Below are positions 1-6,140 of a DNA stretch of 7,529 bases, piece after piece. How positions within the stretch are numbered: position 1 is the stretch's first letter; each line of letters opens with the position of its first letter. Made by a program: the position numbers and the translations under genes. Source of the DNA: Zoogloeaceae bacterium (GTDB lineage Bacteria; Pseudomonadota; Gammaproteobacteria; Burkholderiales; Rhodocyclaceae); contig JAITJU010000311.1 of assembly GCA_031278735.1 (NCBI GenBank), positions 1 through 7,529 on the forward strand, in the 5' to 3' direction. Below the pieces are notes generated by a model, which was not told the origin of the DNA, did no database searches, and saw nothing but the letters and a program-made list of their open reading frames with translations.

Positions 1-387
1 AAAACGCACAAGACCTGGGCGGGCGCGACGATTCCCTCCATTCTCTTCACCAAGGGCGGCGGTCAGTGGCTGGAGCAAATCGCCGCCAGCGGCTGTACCG
101 GCATCGGCCTCGACTGGACGACCGACATCGCCGCCGCCCGCCGCCGGGTAGGCGACAAGGTGGCGCTGCAAGGCAACCTCGATCCCAACGTGCTGTTTGC
201 CTCGCCCGAAATCATTGCCGCTGAGGCCCAAAAGGTGCTGCAAGCCTTCGGCTCCGGCAACACCGGTCATGTCTTCAACCTCGGCCACGGCATTTCCCGC
301 TTCACCCCGCCGGGAAATGTGACCGCCCTGATTGAAGCCGTTCATCGGAAGACGGAGAACGGCGGGGGAGCGCTTTCAAACGCTTGA
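1..387 (+). CDS. hemE: Uroporphyrinogen decarboxylase, C-terminal part (5'-truncated by the window)
   Basis: The frame is open from base 1 and gives the last 128 residues, ending at a TGA at 385-387. HemE decarboxylates the four acetate side chains of uroporphyrinogen III to give coproporphyrinogen III, a cytosolic step in haem biosynthesis. The translation carries family landmarks in order: FTKGGGQWLE near visible residue 16, GLDWTTDIA near residue 38, the segment VALQGNLDP near residue 54, and GHVFNLGHGI near residue 90, which contains the conserved C-terminal histidine region. The order and spacing match the end of the usual ~350-residue bacterial enzyme, so about two thirds of the gene lies outside the window. 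The tail after the family core (ENGGGALSNA) is a little longer and more Gly-rich than I would expect, which is common at this end. The gene converges on the opposite-strand rhodanese, with a shared terminator between them. Identification is close to certain. Confidence 0.96.
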   Translation, partial: KTHKTWAGATIPSILFTKGGGQWLEQIAASGCTGIGLDWTTDIAAARRRVGDKVALQGNLDPNVLFASPEIIAAEAQKVLQAFGSGNTGHVFNLGHGISRFTPPGNVTALIEAVHRKTENGGGALSNA

Positions 388-461
388 CCAGAGCCTGGTG
401 CTCTTCGGGCGCGCCATAAGAAGACAGGAAAATTGGCGGCCACGGCGCTTGGGGAGGGATA

Positions 462-487
462 AAAAACCGGGCGTCTGCCCGGTTTTT
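462..487. terminator. Bidirectional intrinsic terminator between hemE and the rhodanese gene
   Basis: A perfect hairpin CCGGGC (467-472), loop GTCT, GCCCGG (477-482) is flanked by A5 on the left and T5 on the right. It therefore reads as a GC stem plus U-tract on both strands. It lies 75 bases after the hemE stop and 33 bases after the end of the rhodanese gene on the other strand, where a shared terminator for convergent genes is expected. Confidence 0.93.
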
Positions 488-519
488 GGGATGAATTCGT
501 CTTCTGATTCCTGTCCCCG

Positions 520-2106
520 TCAGAGGACGCGAAAATGGTGTGTGCCGTCGCGTTCCAGTTGGGCGACGAGGCCGAATTCCCAATCGAGATAGGCTTGCAT
601 GGCGGCGATGCTGTTGTCCGTGCCTTCGTAGGGACGCCGGTAGCGATCCAGGGGTTCGGAAGCCAGATGTTCCGTCTGTTCCAGCGGCAGATCCGCGGCT
701 TTCCAGGCATTGCTGCCGCCTTCCAGCACAAAGACCTCGCTTCGGGGGGTTGCCGCCGCCAGTTCCGCATGCGCGTAGTGGGCGAGCAGACCGCTGGCGC
801 AGGTAAGCACGTAGCGGGACGCCCTGGGGATTCTGGATGACGCCTCGGCAAGCTGGGCGCGCAGCGCAAACCAGGCGCCGGGAATGTGGCCGCGCCGGTA
901 ATTGGCGTAGGCCGTGAGATCGAGAACGATGGGCGGTTCGGCGTCGGTCAGCCAGACGGACAACGCGGCGGGAGAAACGCGCGGCGCGTCCTCTGGCGCG
1001 GGCGGCGACGGCGCTTGTCGGTAACCGCGTTCCGTGAGGCAGGCGGCGTCATTCAGCGTCAGCGTGTGGACTTCCCAATCCATTTGCGCAAGCCAGGAAG
1101 CGGTCATGTTGGCGCGCGCGCCGTCGTCATCGAACAGCACGATGCGCGCGCCGCGCACGGGGGCGCTCATTTCCGTTTCCTGCACCAGCTGACCGCCGGG
1201 AACGGAACGAAAGCCCGGCAGATGTCCGGCGGCGTATTCTTCCGGGGCGCGGACATCAAAAAAATAGGTCGTGCGCCCGCTCTGACTTTTCCAGGGTTTG
1301 ATTGCCGCCAGGCTCGTTGCGCTCACGCCCGCGCGTTCTGCCAGAATCGCCGCGCGTCTTGCCGCTTCCTGACGGGCGGATTCCGGCGTTGGCCCAAAGC
1401 GCCGGGTTTGCCCATGTTCCAGCGTCAGCCCGGCCAATGTCCAGCCGATGGCGCCGTTTTTGAGCGCGAACACCGGATTCGGCTGGCCGATGTTGATGAG
1501 CGATTGCGCGCCGATGATGCTGCGTGTGCGTCCGGCGCAATTGACGATCAGGGTTTCCCTTGGGTCGGGCGCGAGGGTCGCGGCCCGCAGGGCCAGTTCC
1601 GCGCCGGGAACATTGATGGCCGTGGGAATGCTCATGGTCTGGTATTCGTCGAAGCGGCGCACGTCCAATATCTTGAGGCGCGCCCCGGAATCCAGAAGAC
1701 CTTTCACCGCCTCGGCGGTCAGCGCGGGAGTATTGCGCGTCGCGTCCACCAGTTCGCCAAATGCCTTGCTGGGCACATTCACGTCCCGGAACAATTCTCC
1801 GCCCGCAGCCCGCCAGCCGGAAACGCCGCCCGCCAGCACAGCGACATCGCGGTAGCCCAGCGCCAGCAAACGTCGCGCCGCCCGCTCGGCGTAACCCTCG
1901 CCGTCATCCAGCGTGACGATGGCGACATCGCGCCGGGGCAGGCGGGCATAAACTTCCAGTTCAAGGCGCGAGAGCGGCAGGTTGGCGGCAAAGAGCGGAT
2001 GCGCTTGCGCGTGCGGGTCTTCCTCGCGCACATCCAGCAGGGCGATTTCGCGCCGTTCAAGCAGAAAGGCGCGAACTTCGGCGAATGTTCTGGAAGGTAT
2101 GCTCAT
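520..2106 (-). CDS. Four-domain rhodanese (sulfurtransferase) protein, second gene of the thiol dioxygenase operon
   Basis: This 528-residue protein contains four consecutive rhodanese-like domains, at about residues 1-100, 127-232, 265-362 and 376-478, plus a ~50-residue tail. Rhodaneses carry sulfane sulfur as a persulfide on an active-site cysteine. Domain 2 has a classical loop starting at Cys190 (CAGRTR). Domain 4 has Cys436 in a more hydrophobic loop (CASGLL). In domains 1 and 3 the same position is Asp67 and Asp326 (DDGEGY, DDDGAR), so these are probably structural or binding domains. Rhodanese hallmarks such as LDVR, GHLPG and GHIPGA recur at each domain start. There is no signal peptide, so it should be cytosolic. 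I chose the ATG at 2106, which overlaps the upstream gene's TGA as ATGA. A GTG at 2124 would add six residues but lies inside the upstream gene. The overlap implies translational coupling and a shared role in thiol or persulfide metabolism. Multi-domain rhodaneses beside thiol dioxygenases are known in proteobacteria; the exact sulfur acceptor cannot be read from sequence. Confidence 0.93.
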   Translation of the reverse strand: MSIPSRTFAEVRAFLLERREIALLDVREEDPHAQAHPLFAANLPLSRLELEVYARLPRRDVAIVTLDDGEGYAERAARRLLALGYRDVAVLAGGVSGWRAAGGELFRDVNVPSKAFGELVDATRNTPALTAEAVKGLLDSGARLKILDVRRFDEYQTMSIPTAINVPGAELALRAATLAPDPRETLIVNCAGRTRSIIGAQSLINIGQPNPVFALKNGAIGWTLAGLTLEHGQTRRFGPTPESARQEAARRAAILAERAGVSATSLAAIKPWKSQSGRTTYFFDVRAPEEYAAGHLPGFRSVPGGQLVQETEMSAPVRGARIVLFDDDGARANMTASWLAQMDWEVHTLTLNDAACLTERGYRQAPSPPAPEDAPRVSPAALSVWLTDAEPPIVLDLTAYANYRRGHIPGAWFALRAQLAEASSRIPRASRYVLTCASGLLAHYAHAELAAATPRSEVFVLEGGSNAWKAADLPLEQTEHLASEPLDRYRRPYEGTDNSIAAMQAYLDWEFGLVAQLERDGTHHFRVL

Positions 2107-2693
2107 GCGACGGCTTCGCTCCACAGATTGGGCAACACATCGTTGCTGTAGCCTGAAATGAAGGATTTCGCCGCGCCCGTGGCGATGTCAAATACATGGC
2201 GCCGCACCCGGCCAATGTTTTTGCCATAGACATGTATGCTGATCGAAGGCTGGTCGTCCAGGGCGTTGGAAACTTCGTGAATGTCGCCAATGTCGGGAGA
2301 AACGGCGGTCACGCCCCCGGCATCCAGAACGCCGCGTCCGGTTTCCTTGTAGCTGCCGTCCGCCTGCTTCTGAAACGTGATTTCCCGTTCCTTGCCGCGC
2401 AACCCGCCGACGATGCCCCAGGTCAGATGGTCGTGCACCGGCGTCCTTTGCCCCGGCCCCCAGACGAAACTGACAATGGAGAGCCGATCCAGCGGGTCGG
2501 CGTAAAGCAGATACTGCTGATAATGCTGCGGATGCGGTCGCGCAAAAGCGTCGGGCAGCCATTCGTCGCTGCTGACCAGGGTCGCCACCAGTTTTTTGCC
2601 TTCGGCAAGCAAGGTGGCCTCATCCGTTTTGCGCTCCAGCAGGCGGGTGATGTCCTGAATGAATTCGAGAAGTTTTTGTGTGTTGGCGCTCAT
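2103..2693 (-). CDS. Cupin-type thiol dioxygenase (cysteine dioxygenase family; Gln-type, likely 3-mercaptopropionate dioxygenase)
   Basis: This 196-residue protein matches the length and motifs of bacterial cysteine dioxygenase-like enzymes, which insert O2 into a thiol to form a sulfinate at a mononuclear Fe(II) bound by three histidines. The ligands are visible: His87 and His89 in TPVHDHLTWG, and His139 in GDIHEVSN. Tyr156 in SIHVYGK is the conserved second-sphere tyrosine. Preceding the ligands is YQQYLL, with Gln60 placed 27 residues before His87. From memory, this is where the characterised Pseudomonas 3-mercaptopropionate dioxygenase has Gln62 and true cysteine dioxygenases have Arg. 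On this basis 3-mercaptopropionate is the better substrate guess, with cysteine possible. The enzyme is cytosolic, with no signal sequence. A good ribosome site, GGAGAGAG, precedes the ATG at 2693. It is the first gene of an operon whose second gene starts within its stop codon. Family assignment is firm; substrate is inferred. Confidence 0.94.
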   Translation of the reverse strand: MSANTQKLLEFIQDITRLLERKTDEATLLAEGKKLVATLVSSDEWLPDAFARPHPQHYQQYLLYADPLDRLSIVSFVWGPGQRTPVHDHLTWGIVGGLRGKEREITFQKQADGSYKETGRGVLDAGGVTAVSPDIGDIHEVSNALDDQPSISIHVYGKNIGRVRRHVFDIATGAAKSFISGYSNDVLPNLWSEAVA

Positions 2694-2760
2694 GGCTCTC
2701 TCCGTCTATTGAATGAAGAGAGGAATGCTAGAAGATTTGCGCGGCAGGGCTTAGAACGTT

Positions 2761-2774
2761 TTTGGAAAACCAAA
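2761..2774. promoter_or_regulatory. Operator-like palindrome TTTGG-AAAA-CCAAA
   Basis: A perfect dyad TTTGG / CCAAA with a 4-base A spacer lies 68 bases upstream of the thiol dioxygenase start. A further CCAAAA half-site follows at 2778-2783, giving closely spaced half-sites. The A+T-rich stem and lack of a U-tract argue against a terminator. It could be a regulator site for the leftward operon. No regulator can be named. Confidence 0.3.
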
Positions 2775-2820
2775 TAACCAAAACTCATGTGGCTTCCGGC
2801 AGCAAAGCCTTGTTTTTCCC

Positions 2821-2897
2821 ACACGCCTGGCGGGCGGACTGCCCCCGACAGAAAAGCGGGCGAGGGCGCTTTCCCGATCGACGCAGACGCCAGGTGT
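2821..2897. other. Foldable GC-rich segment, possible structured leader
   Basis: CCTGGCG at 2826-2832 pairs with CGCCAGG at 2888-2894 and is extended by ACA (2821-2823) with TGT (2895-2897) across a two-base bulge. Inside this closing stem are two smaller hairpins: GGC/GCC around 2833-2843, and AAAGCG (2853-2858) with CGCTTT (2867-2872). If transcribed leftward it would lie in the 5' leader of the thiol dioxygenase operon. It does not match any riboswitch consensus I can recall, and GC-rich DNA makes chance hairpins common. Confidence 0.25.
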
Positions 2898-2978
2898 TTA
2901 GTCCCGTCATTTTTGTTTTGCCGCAAGGAATCAGCGGCAGTATTGCCTGATCGAAAAATTTTTCCCGCCCTGGTTTTT

Positions 2979-2987
2979 TGCTATCAT
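2979..2987 (+). promoter_or_regulatory. Extended -10 promoter element (TGC-TATCAT)
   Basis: TGCTATCAT fits an extended -10 (TGnTATAAT with one mismatch in the hexamer). The position for a -35 box, TTTTTC at 2959-2964 with a 17-base spacer, is poor. Transcription would begin near 2993-2995, at or beside the annotated ATG. That implies either a leaderless mRNA or use of the downstream GTG at 3052. This is a motif call only. Confidence 0.35.
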
Positions 2988-3000
2988 CATACACATGATG
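2985..3000. promoter_or_regulatory. Palindrome CATCAT-ACAC-ATGATG over the promoter and start codon
   Basis: This is a perfect 6-base dyad with a 4-base centre. Its left arm overlaps the -10 element and its right arm is the double ATG at 2995-3000. A protein bound here would block transcription, or the RNA hairpin would occlude the first start codons. It may also be fortuitous. Confidence 0.3.
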
Positions 3001-5601
3001 CATTGTTCTTCTCTTCCTCGTCGCCTACATCTTGCTCCGTATGCGGAGCGAGTGAAGCCGTACCTGCTCTGCCTCTGGCTGCTGCGGGCATTGACTCTGG
3101 CGAAATCCCTGAAAGACCTCTCCCCCACGCTGGACGCGCCGCAGAGCGCGGAGATCAAGGCGCTGGCGGCGGAGTTGGGGAACAATCCGTACAAGATTCA
3201 CCAATGGGTGTATGACAACATTCGTTTCTTCCCGACCTACGGCAGCGTACAGGGGGCGGAGGAGACGCTGGCGAAGAAGAGCGGCAACGCCTTCGACACC
3301 GCCAGCCTGCTGATTGCGCTGCTGAGGAGCGCGGGGATTGAATCGCGCTACGTGTATGGCACGGTGCGGATGCCCGCTGAACAGGTAATGAACTGGGTGG
3401 GCGACGCGAAGACGCCGGAAGCGGCGCAGCAGATACTGGGGCAGGGTGGGATACCGAACACGGGTCTGGTGAGCGGCGGCAGGATCGCCATGATCCGCAT
3501 GGAACATGTGTGGGTGGAAGCATGGATCAAGTTCTACCCGGAACGGGGGATAGATCATGTGGGCGGAACGAGCGAAGGGGATAGCTGGGTGCCGCTGGAC
3601 GCGAGTTTCAAGCAATACACCTACACACAGGGGATGGACTTGCAGGATGCTGTGCCGTTCAACGCCGAAGCCCTCATCACCGCCGCGCAACAGGGCGCGG
3701 AGGTGAATGAAGCGGAAGGCTGGGTGAGGAATGTCAATCAAACGGCGGTGGAAAGCCAGTTCAAGGCCTACCAGCAGCAACTGAAGAATTATCTGGAAGC
3801 CCAGAACAACGGCCAGAGCACGGTAGGGGATGTATTGGGCACGACGCGGATAAAGATCAACCCGCTGCCCTATCTCGCGGGTACCTTGCCGTATGAGGTA
3901 CAGGCGACGGCCAGCCGTTTCACGGAGATGCCGGACAACCTGCGGGCGAAGTTCCGCTACCGGATTTACGCGAGCCAAAATGACCGGTATTACGGAGACA
4001 GCCCGATTCTGAACTTTGAAGCGCCGACGGCCACATTGGCGGGAAAGAAGGTGACGCTGACCTGGGTAGCGGCGGACGAGAGCCAGCAGAAGGCGCTGGA
4101 AGCCCTGATACCGACGCCGCAACCGGGACAGCAACTCAGCCCGAATGATTTGCCGAAGACGATTCCGGCGAGCATCCGCCTGAAACCGCAGATCAGGGTG
4201 GATGGAGAACTGAAGGCGGAAGGGACGGCACAGAACGTGGGCAACGAACCGATAGGGGCGGGGGCGTTCACGAGATACGGTACGCAACAGTGGGACGAAT
4301 CGGCGGATCAACTGATTGTCGGGCAGCAGACGGCGATTGGGCTGTCCATTCAGGGGATAAGCCAAAGCCAGCTTGACAGGCTGAAGACGCGGATGGAAGA
4401 GACGAAGGCGACGCTGGAGGCCGCGCAGAAACTTCCACAGGAACAACAGGCCGGAGCCTTGCAAGGACTGACCGGAGAGCACATCACGGGCGACCTGCTT
4501 ACCGCCACCATTTGGGGCTACTACGCCAGCCTGCAAAGCTACGGGACGACAGCGGCGAGCCAGGCGGAGATGATCGACCTGCCGGGCTTGAGCTATGGCG
4601 TATTCCATGCGCAGGTGAAGGTGAATCAACTCTACGGGATTGTGACGACGGGGGTATCCTTCCAGGGCTTGAACCTGGACATGGGGCATATGCGCCATAT
4701 CCGCTGGGTCAAAGACGATAACCCAGCCTCTGCAATCAATGCGAAACCCGAACTGACGCAGAACGGCAAGACGGCGACGCAGAACCGCTGGATCGCGTAC
4801 AACCGGACGCGCGGGCAACACATGAGCGCAATGGAACACGCGGTGCCGGAACAGTTCTGGGTGGACAGGAATCAATGCCGCTACATTGACGAGAACGGAC
4901 AAATACAGAACCCAGCGCTGCCGGATTGCGGACAGGCGGTCAGCGCGGTGAAGGCCATCGCCATAGCGCAAAGCCAAGGGCAGAAGATTTACACCATCAC
5001 GCAAGAGAACGCGAGCACGGTCTTGGCAAAACTGCCGATAGGCGGCAGCGTGGGGCAGGAAGTCAGGAACGCTGTCAATGCGGGCAAGGAAGTGACCGTT
5101 CATGAAAAGCCCATCAACGCCTTCGGCTGGACAGGATACGGCTATTCCATCATCGACCCAGAGACGGGAGAAGGTGGGTATGTTATCGAGGGGAGTGGGA
5201 ATGGGGGGGTTCTTGATGGGTTTTTGGATTGGGTAAAAAATAATCCTGGATATACCTCAATTGCTACTCTTATCCTTTCCATTGTGGCGTCTTTTACAGA
5301 TGGGGTTGCTGGAACTATATTAGCAGTTGTCGTCGTTGTTTTATCTGTAATAGCTCTGTACTATGAGCTAATTGAATTATGGAATGACGCAGTTAATCTA
5401 GGTGGTCTTTGTGGGGCGGCATTTCTCACACTATTCGGATTGTTGACACTTTTTATCTTTGGAATTGGGTTTGCTGCGGAAGGCGTAGGGGCAATAATTG
5501 CGTTAGCGGTACTGGCAACTTTAGCATCTGCGTGGCACCAACTGATGACGTATCCTGGCGTTATTGCCGCCTGTAATCCTAAACCTTCTCCAATCCCTTG
5601 A
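2995..5601 (+). CDS. Transglutaminase-like protein with hydrophobic variable C-terminal tip; candidate polymorphic toxin
   Basis: This 868-residue protein is not one I can name. Residues ~41-210 form a transglutaminase-like domain: GNAFDTASLLIALLRSAGI (97-115), then His171 in MEHVWVEAW, then Asp202 in WVPLDASF. The position where the nucleophilic Cys would lie is Ala99, so peptide crosslinking or protease activity is doubtful. Residues ~210-700 are a long hydrophilic region with helical Gln/Glu-rich stretches. At 714-738 a GYGYSII-DPETG-GGYVIEG-GNGG motif marks a boundary. Beyond it (~739-868) the DNA becomes AT-rich and the protein very hydrophobic, with about four membrane segments near 753-767, 770-793, 804-826 and 828-847. 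The next gene starts 18 bases on and has the same composition. This layout resembles a polymorphic toxin carrier with a swappable, perhaps pore-forming, tip. The start is uncertain: the ATG at 2995 has no Shine-Dalgarno, while a GTG at 3052 follows GGAG at only 3 bases and would begin VKPYLLCLWLLRALTLA, a possible short signal peptide. Compared with the paralogue at 6562, this copy lacks ~230 N-terminal residues. Confidence 0.85.
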   Translation: MMHCSSLPRRLHLAPYAERVKPYLLCLWLLRALTLAKSLKDLSPTLDAPQSAEIKALAAELGNNPYKIHQWVYDNIRFFPTYGSVQGAEETLAKKSGNAFDTASLLIALLRSAGIESRYVYGTVRMPAEQVMNWVGDAKTPEAAQQILGQGGIPNTGLVSGGRIAMIRMEHVWVEAWIKFYPERGIDHVGGTSEGDSWVPLDASFKQYTYTQGMDLQDAVPFNAEALITAAQQGAEVNEAEGWVRNVNQTAVESQFKAYQQQLKNYLEAQNNGQSTVGDVLGTTRIKINPLPYLAGTLPYEVQATASRFTEMPDNLRAKFRYRIYASQNDRYYGDSPILNFEAPTATLAGKKVTLTWVAADESQQKALEALIPTPQPGQQLSPNDLPKTIPASIRLKPQIRVDGELKAEGTAQNVGNEPIGAGAFTRYGTQQWDESADQLIVGQQTAIGLSIQGISQSQLDRLKTRMEETKATLEAAQKLPQEQQAGALQGLTGEHITGDLLTATIWGYYASLQSYGTTAASQAEMIDLPGLSYGVFHAQVKVNQLYGIVTTGVSFQGLNLDMGHMRHIRWVKDDNPASAINAKPELTQNGKTATQNRWIAYNRTRGQHMSAMEHAVPEQFWVDRNQCRYIDENGQIQNPALPDCGQAVSAVKAIAIAQSQGQKIYTITQENASTVLAKLPIGGSVGQEVRNAVNAGKEVTVHEKPINAFGWTGYGYSIIDPETGEGGYVIEGSGNGGVLDGFLDWVKNNPGYTSIATLILSIVASFTDGVAGTILAVVVVVLSVIALYYELIELWNDAVNLGGLCGAAFLTLFGLLTLFIFGIGFAAEGVGAIIALAVLATLASAWHQLMTYPGVIAACNPKPSPIP
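3034..3049 (+). other. Hairpin covering the possible ribosome site of the GTG start
   Basis: GCTCCG (3034-3039), loop TATG, CGGAGC (3044-3049) is a perfect 6-bp GC-rich stem. It contains the GGAG at 3045-3048 that precedes the in-frame GTG at 3052. If that GTG is used, the hairpin would hide its ribosome site. It lies inside the coding frame if translation starts at 2995. Confidence 0.3.
3115..3386 (+). repeat. Paralogous repeat, copy 1 (matches 7258-7529)
   Basis: My base-by-base comparison gives 232 of 272 identities (85%) with 7258-7529 and no gaps. The first 59 bases (3115-3173) are identical. Upstream of 3115 similarity stops at once. Most differences are at third codon positions, and only 9 of 90 residues differ. 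The repeat encodes the front of the transglutaminase-like domain and may extend past the window in copy 2. Confidence 0.95.
5190..5209 (+). other. Potential G-quadruplex at the module boundary
   Basis: The run GGGG-AGT-GGG-AAT-GGGGGGG provides four G3 tracts with loops of 3, 3 and 1 bases, fitting the usual G3+N1-7 pattern on the coding strand. It encodes the end of the EGSGNGG boundary motif, and the AT-rich tip begins immediately after. The G-richness could simply reflect Gly codons. Confidence 0.45.
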
Positions 5602-5619
5602 TTACAGGAATTTATTGTT

Positions 5620-6054
5620 ATGCGGTTAGCAAAATCACGCGCAAATCCACGAGAGCTTCTTCAATTGATTCCTCTCTACGGGTATTATATTCCCTACCGG
5701 AAAGGCAATGGCTCAAAATATGACTTGGCTTTGTCATGTTTAATATCGATTTCCTTGTTTATCAGATGTTCTTTGGGTGGGTGGACAGAAGGATGGATCA
5801 GTTGGTTTCTAGTTGTATCTTTTATTATCTCAACGTCATTTGATTTTATGGACTCTTTATGCAAAAATGGATGGGTATGGCCTAGACGTATCTTTGCCTT
5901 ATCATGTTGTTGTATATTTTCAGTTGTGTTCTTGTTTTTGAGCTTTGTGGAGATTGCTTCTCTTTTTGTAACTTTTGTCGATGTAGCTTTGTCCATTTTC
6001 TTATTTCTTTTGCCAGTATCCAGATTGGCTTATAAAAAAAATTACCAGACATAG
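5620..6054 (+). CDS. Small four-helix membrane protein, candidate immunity protein for the upstream tip
   Basis: I do not recognise this 144-residue protein. It has a basic, Tyr-rich N-terminus (about residues 1-33) and four predicted membrane segments near 34-50, 57-75, 91-109 and 112-133, separated by short loops. The loop near 82-90 contains KNGWVWPRR. There is no signal peptide apart from the first helix. AGGAA at 5606-5610 precedes the ATG by nine bases, and the gene starts 18 bases after the upstream stop, so the two are surely co-transcribed. The DNA has the same low GC (about one third) as the toxin-like tip, unlike the GC-rich flanks, so tip and gene probably arrived together. Immunity proteins for pore-forming colicins are likewise small polytopic inner-membrane proteins, the closest functional analogy. 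No sequence similarity is claimed. It could alternatively be a second membrane effector or an unrelated passenger. Confidence 0.8.
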   Translation: MRLAKSRANPRELLQLIPLYGYYIPYRKGNGSKYDLALSCLISISLFIRCSLGGWTEGWISWFLVVSFIISTSFDFMDSLCKNGWVWPRRIFALSCCCIFSVVFLFLSFVEIASLFVTFVDVALSIFLFLLPVSRLAYKKNYQT

Positions 6055-6140
6055 CTCAGATAAGCTGAACTGACAAAGACGCTATCATATAGTCTTTTAA
6101 TTGATGCAGCAGCTTCTTCTCCTTCATGCAATGGGAAAAA
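6055..6140. other. AT-rich spacer after the candidate immunity gene
   Basis: No convincing terminator, promoter or repeat is visible here. It contains only weak dyads around 6055-6080. The AT-rich composition continues until about 6155-6165, inside the start of the next ORF. Confidence 0.5.

Larger units (their letters stand above)
2694..2994. other. Divergent intergenic region between the thiol dioxygenase operon and the transglutaminase-like gene
   Basis: I see no credible coding region in these ~300 bases. The short ORFs crossing it have no start signals or recognisable sequence. It must carry the promoters for the leftward dioxygenase operon and probably for the rightward 868-residue gene. 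For the operon I could not find a convincing sigma70 pair. The visible structure is an A+T-rich palindrome at 2761-2774, a foldable segment at 2821-2897, and a promoter-like element with a palindrome at 2979-3000, each listed separately. Confidence 0.6.

Noticed and set aside
302..583. Minus-strand ORF spanning the hemE end and the terminator
   Set aside because: It runs through a strong bidirectional terminator and overlaps two real genes. It has no ribosome site or recognisable sequence.
2107..2124. GTG at 2124 as the start of the rhodanese
   Set aside because: It would extend six residues into the upstream gene, while the ATG at 2106 gives the typical ATGA coupling with the dioxygenase stop.
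886..2151. 421-codon open frame on the plus strand opposite the rhodanese
   Set aside because: It has Arg/Gly-rich low-meaning sequence, while the minus strand encodes four readable rhodanese domains in an overlapping operon.
2821..2994. Known riboswitch (cobalamin, glycine, SAM, TPP classes) in the intergenic region
   Set aside because: I compared both strands with the core consensus boxes I remember and none fits beyond short chance matches.
3025..5103. 692-codon open frame on the minus strand opposite the transglutaminase-like gene
   Set aside because: The translation is Arg/His/Leu-rich with no recognisable domain, as expected for the shadow of a GC-rich gene. The plus-strand frame has clear motifs and a match to the paralogue with mostly synonymous changes, which fixes the coding strand.
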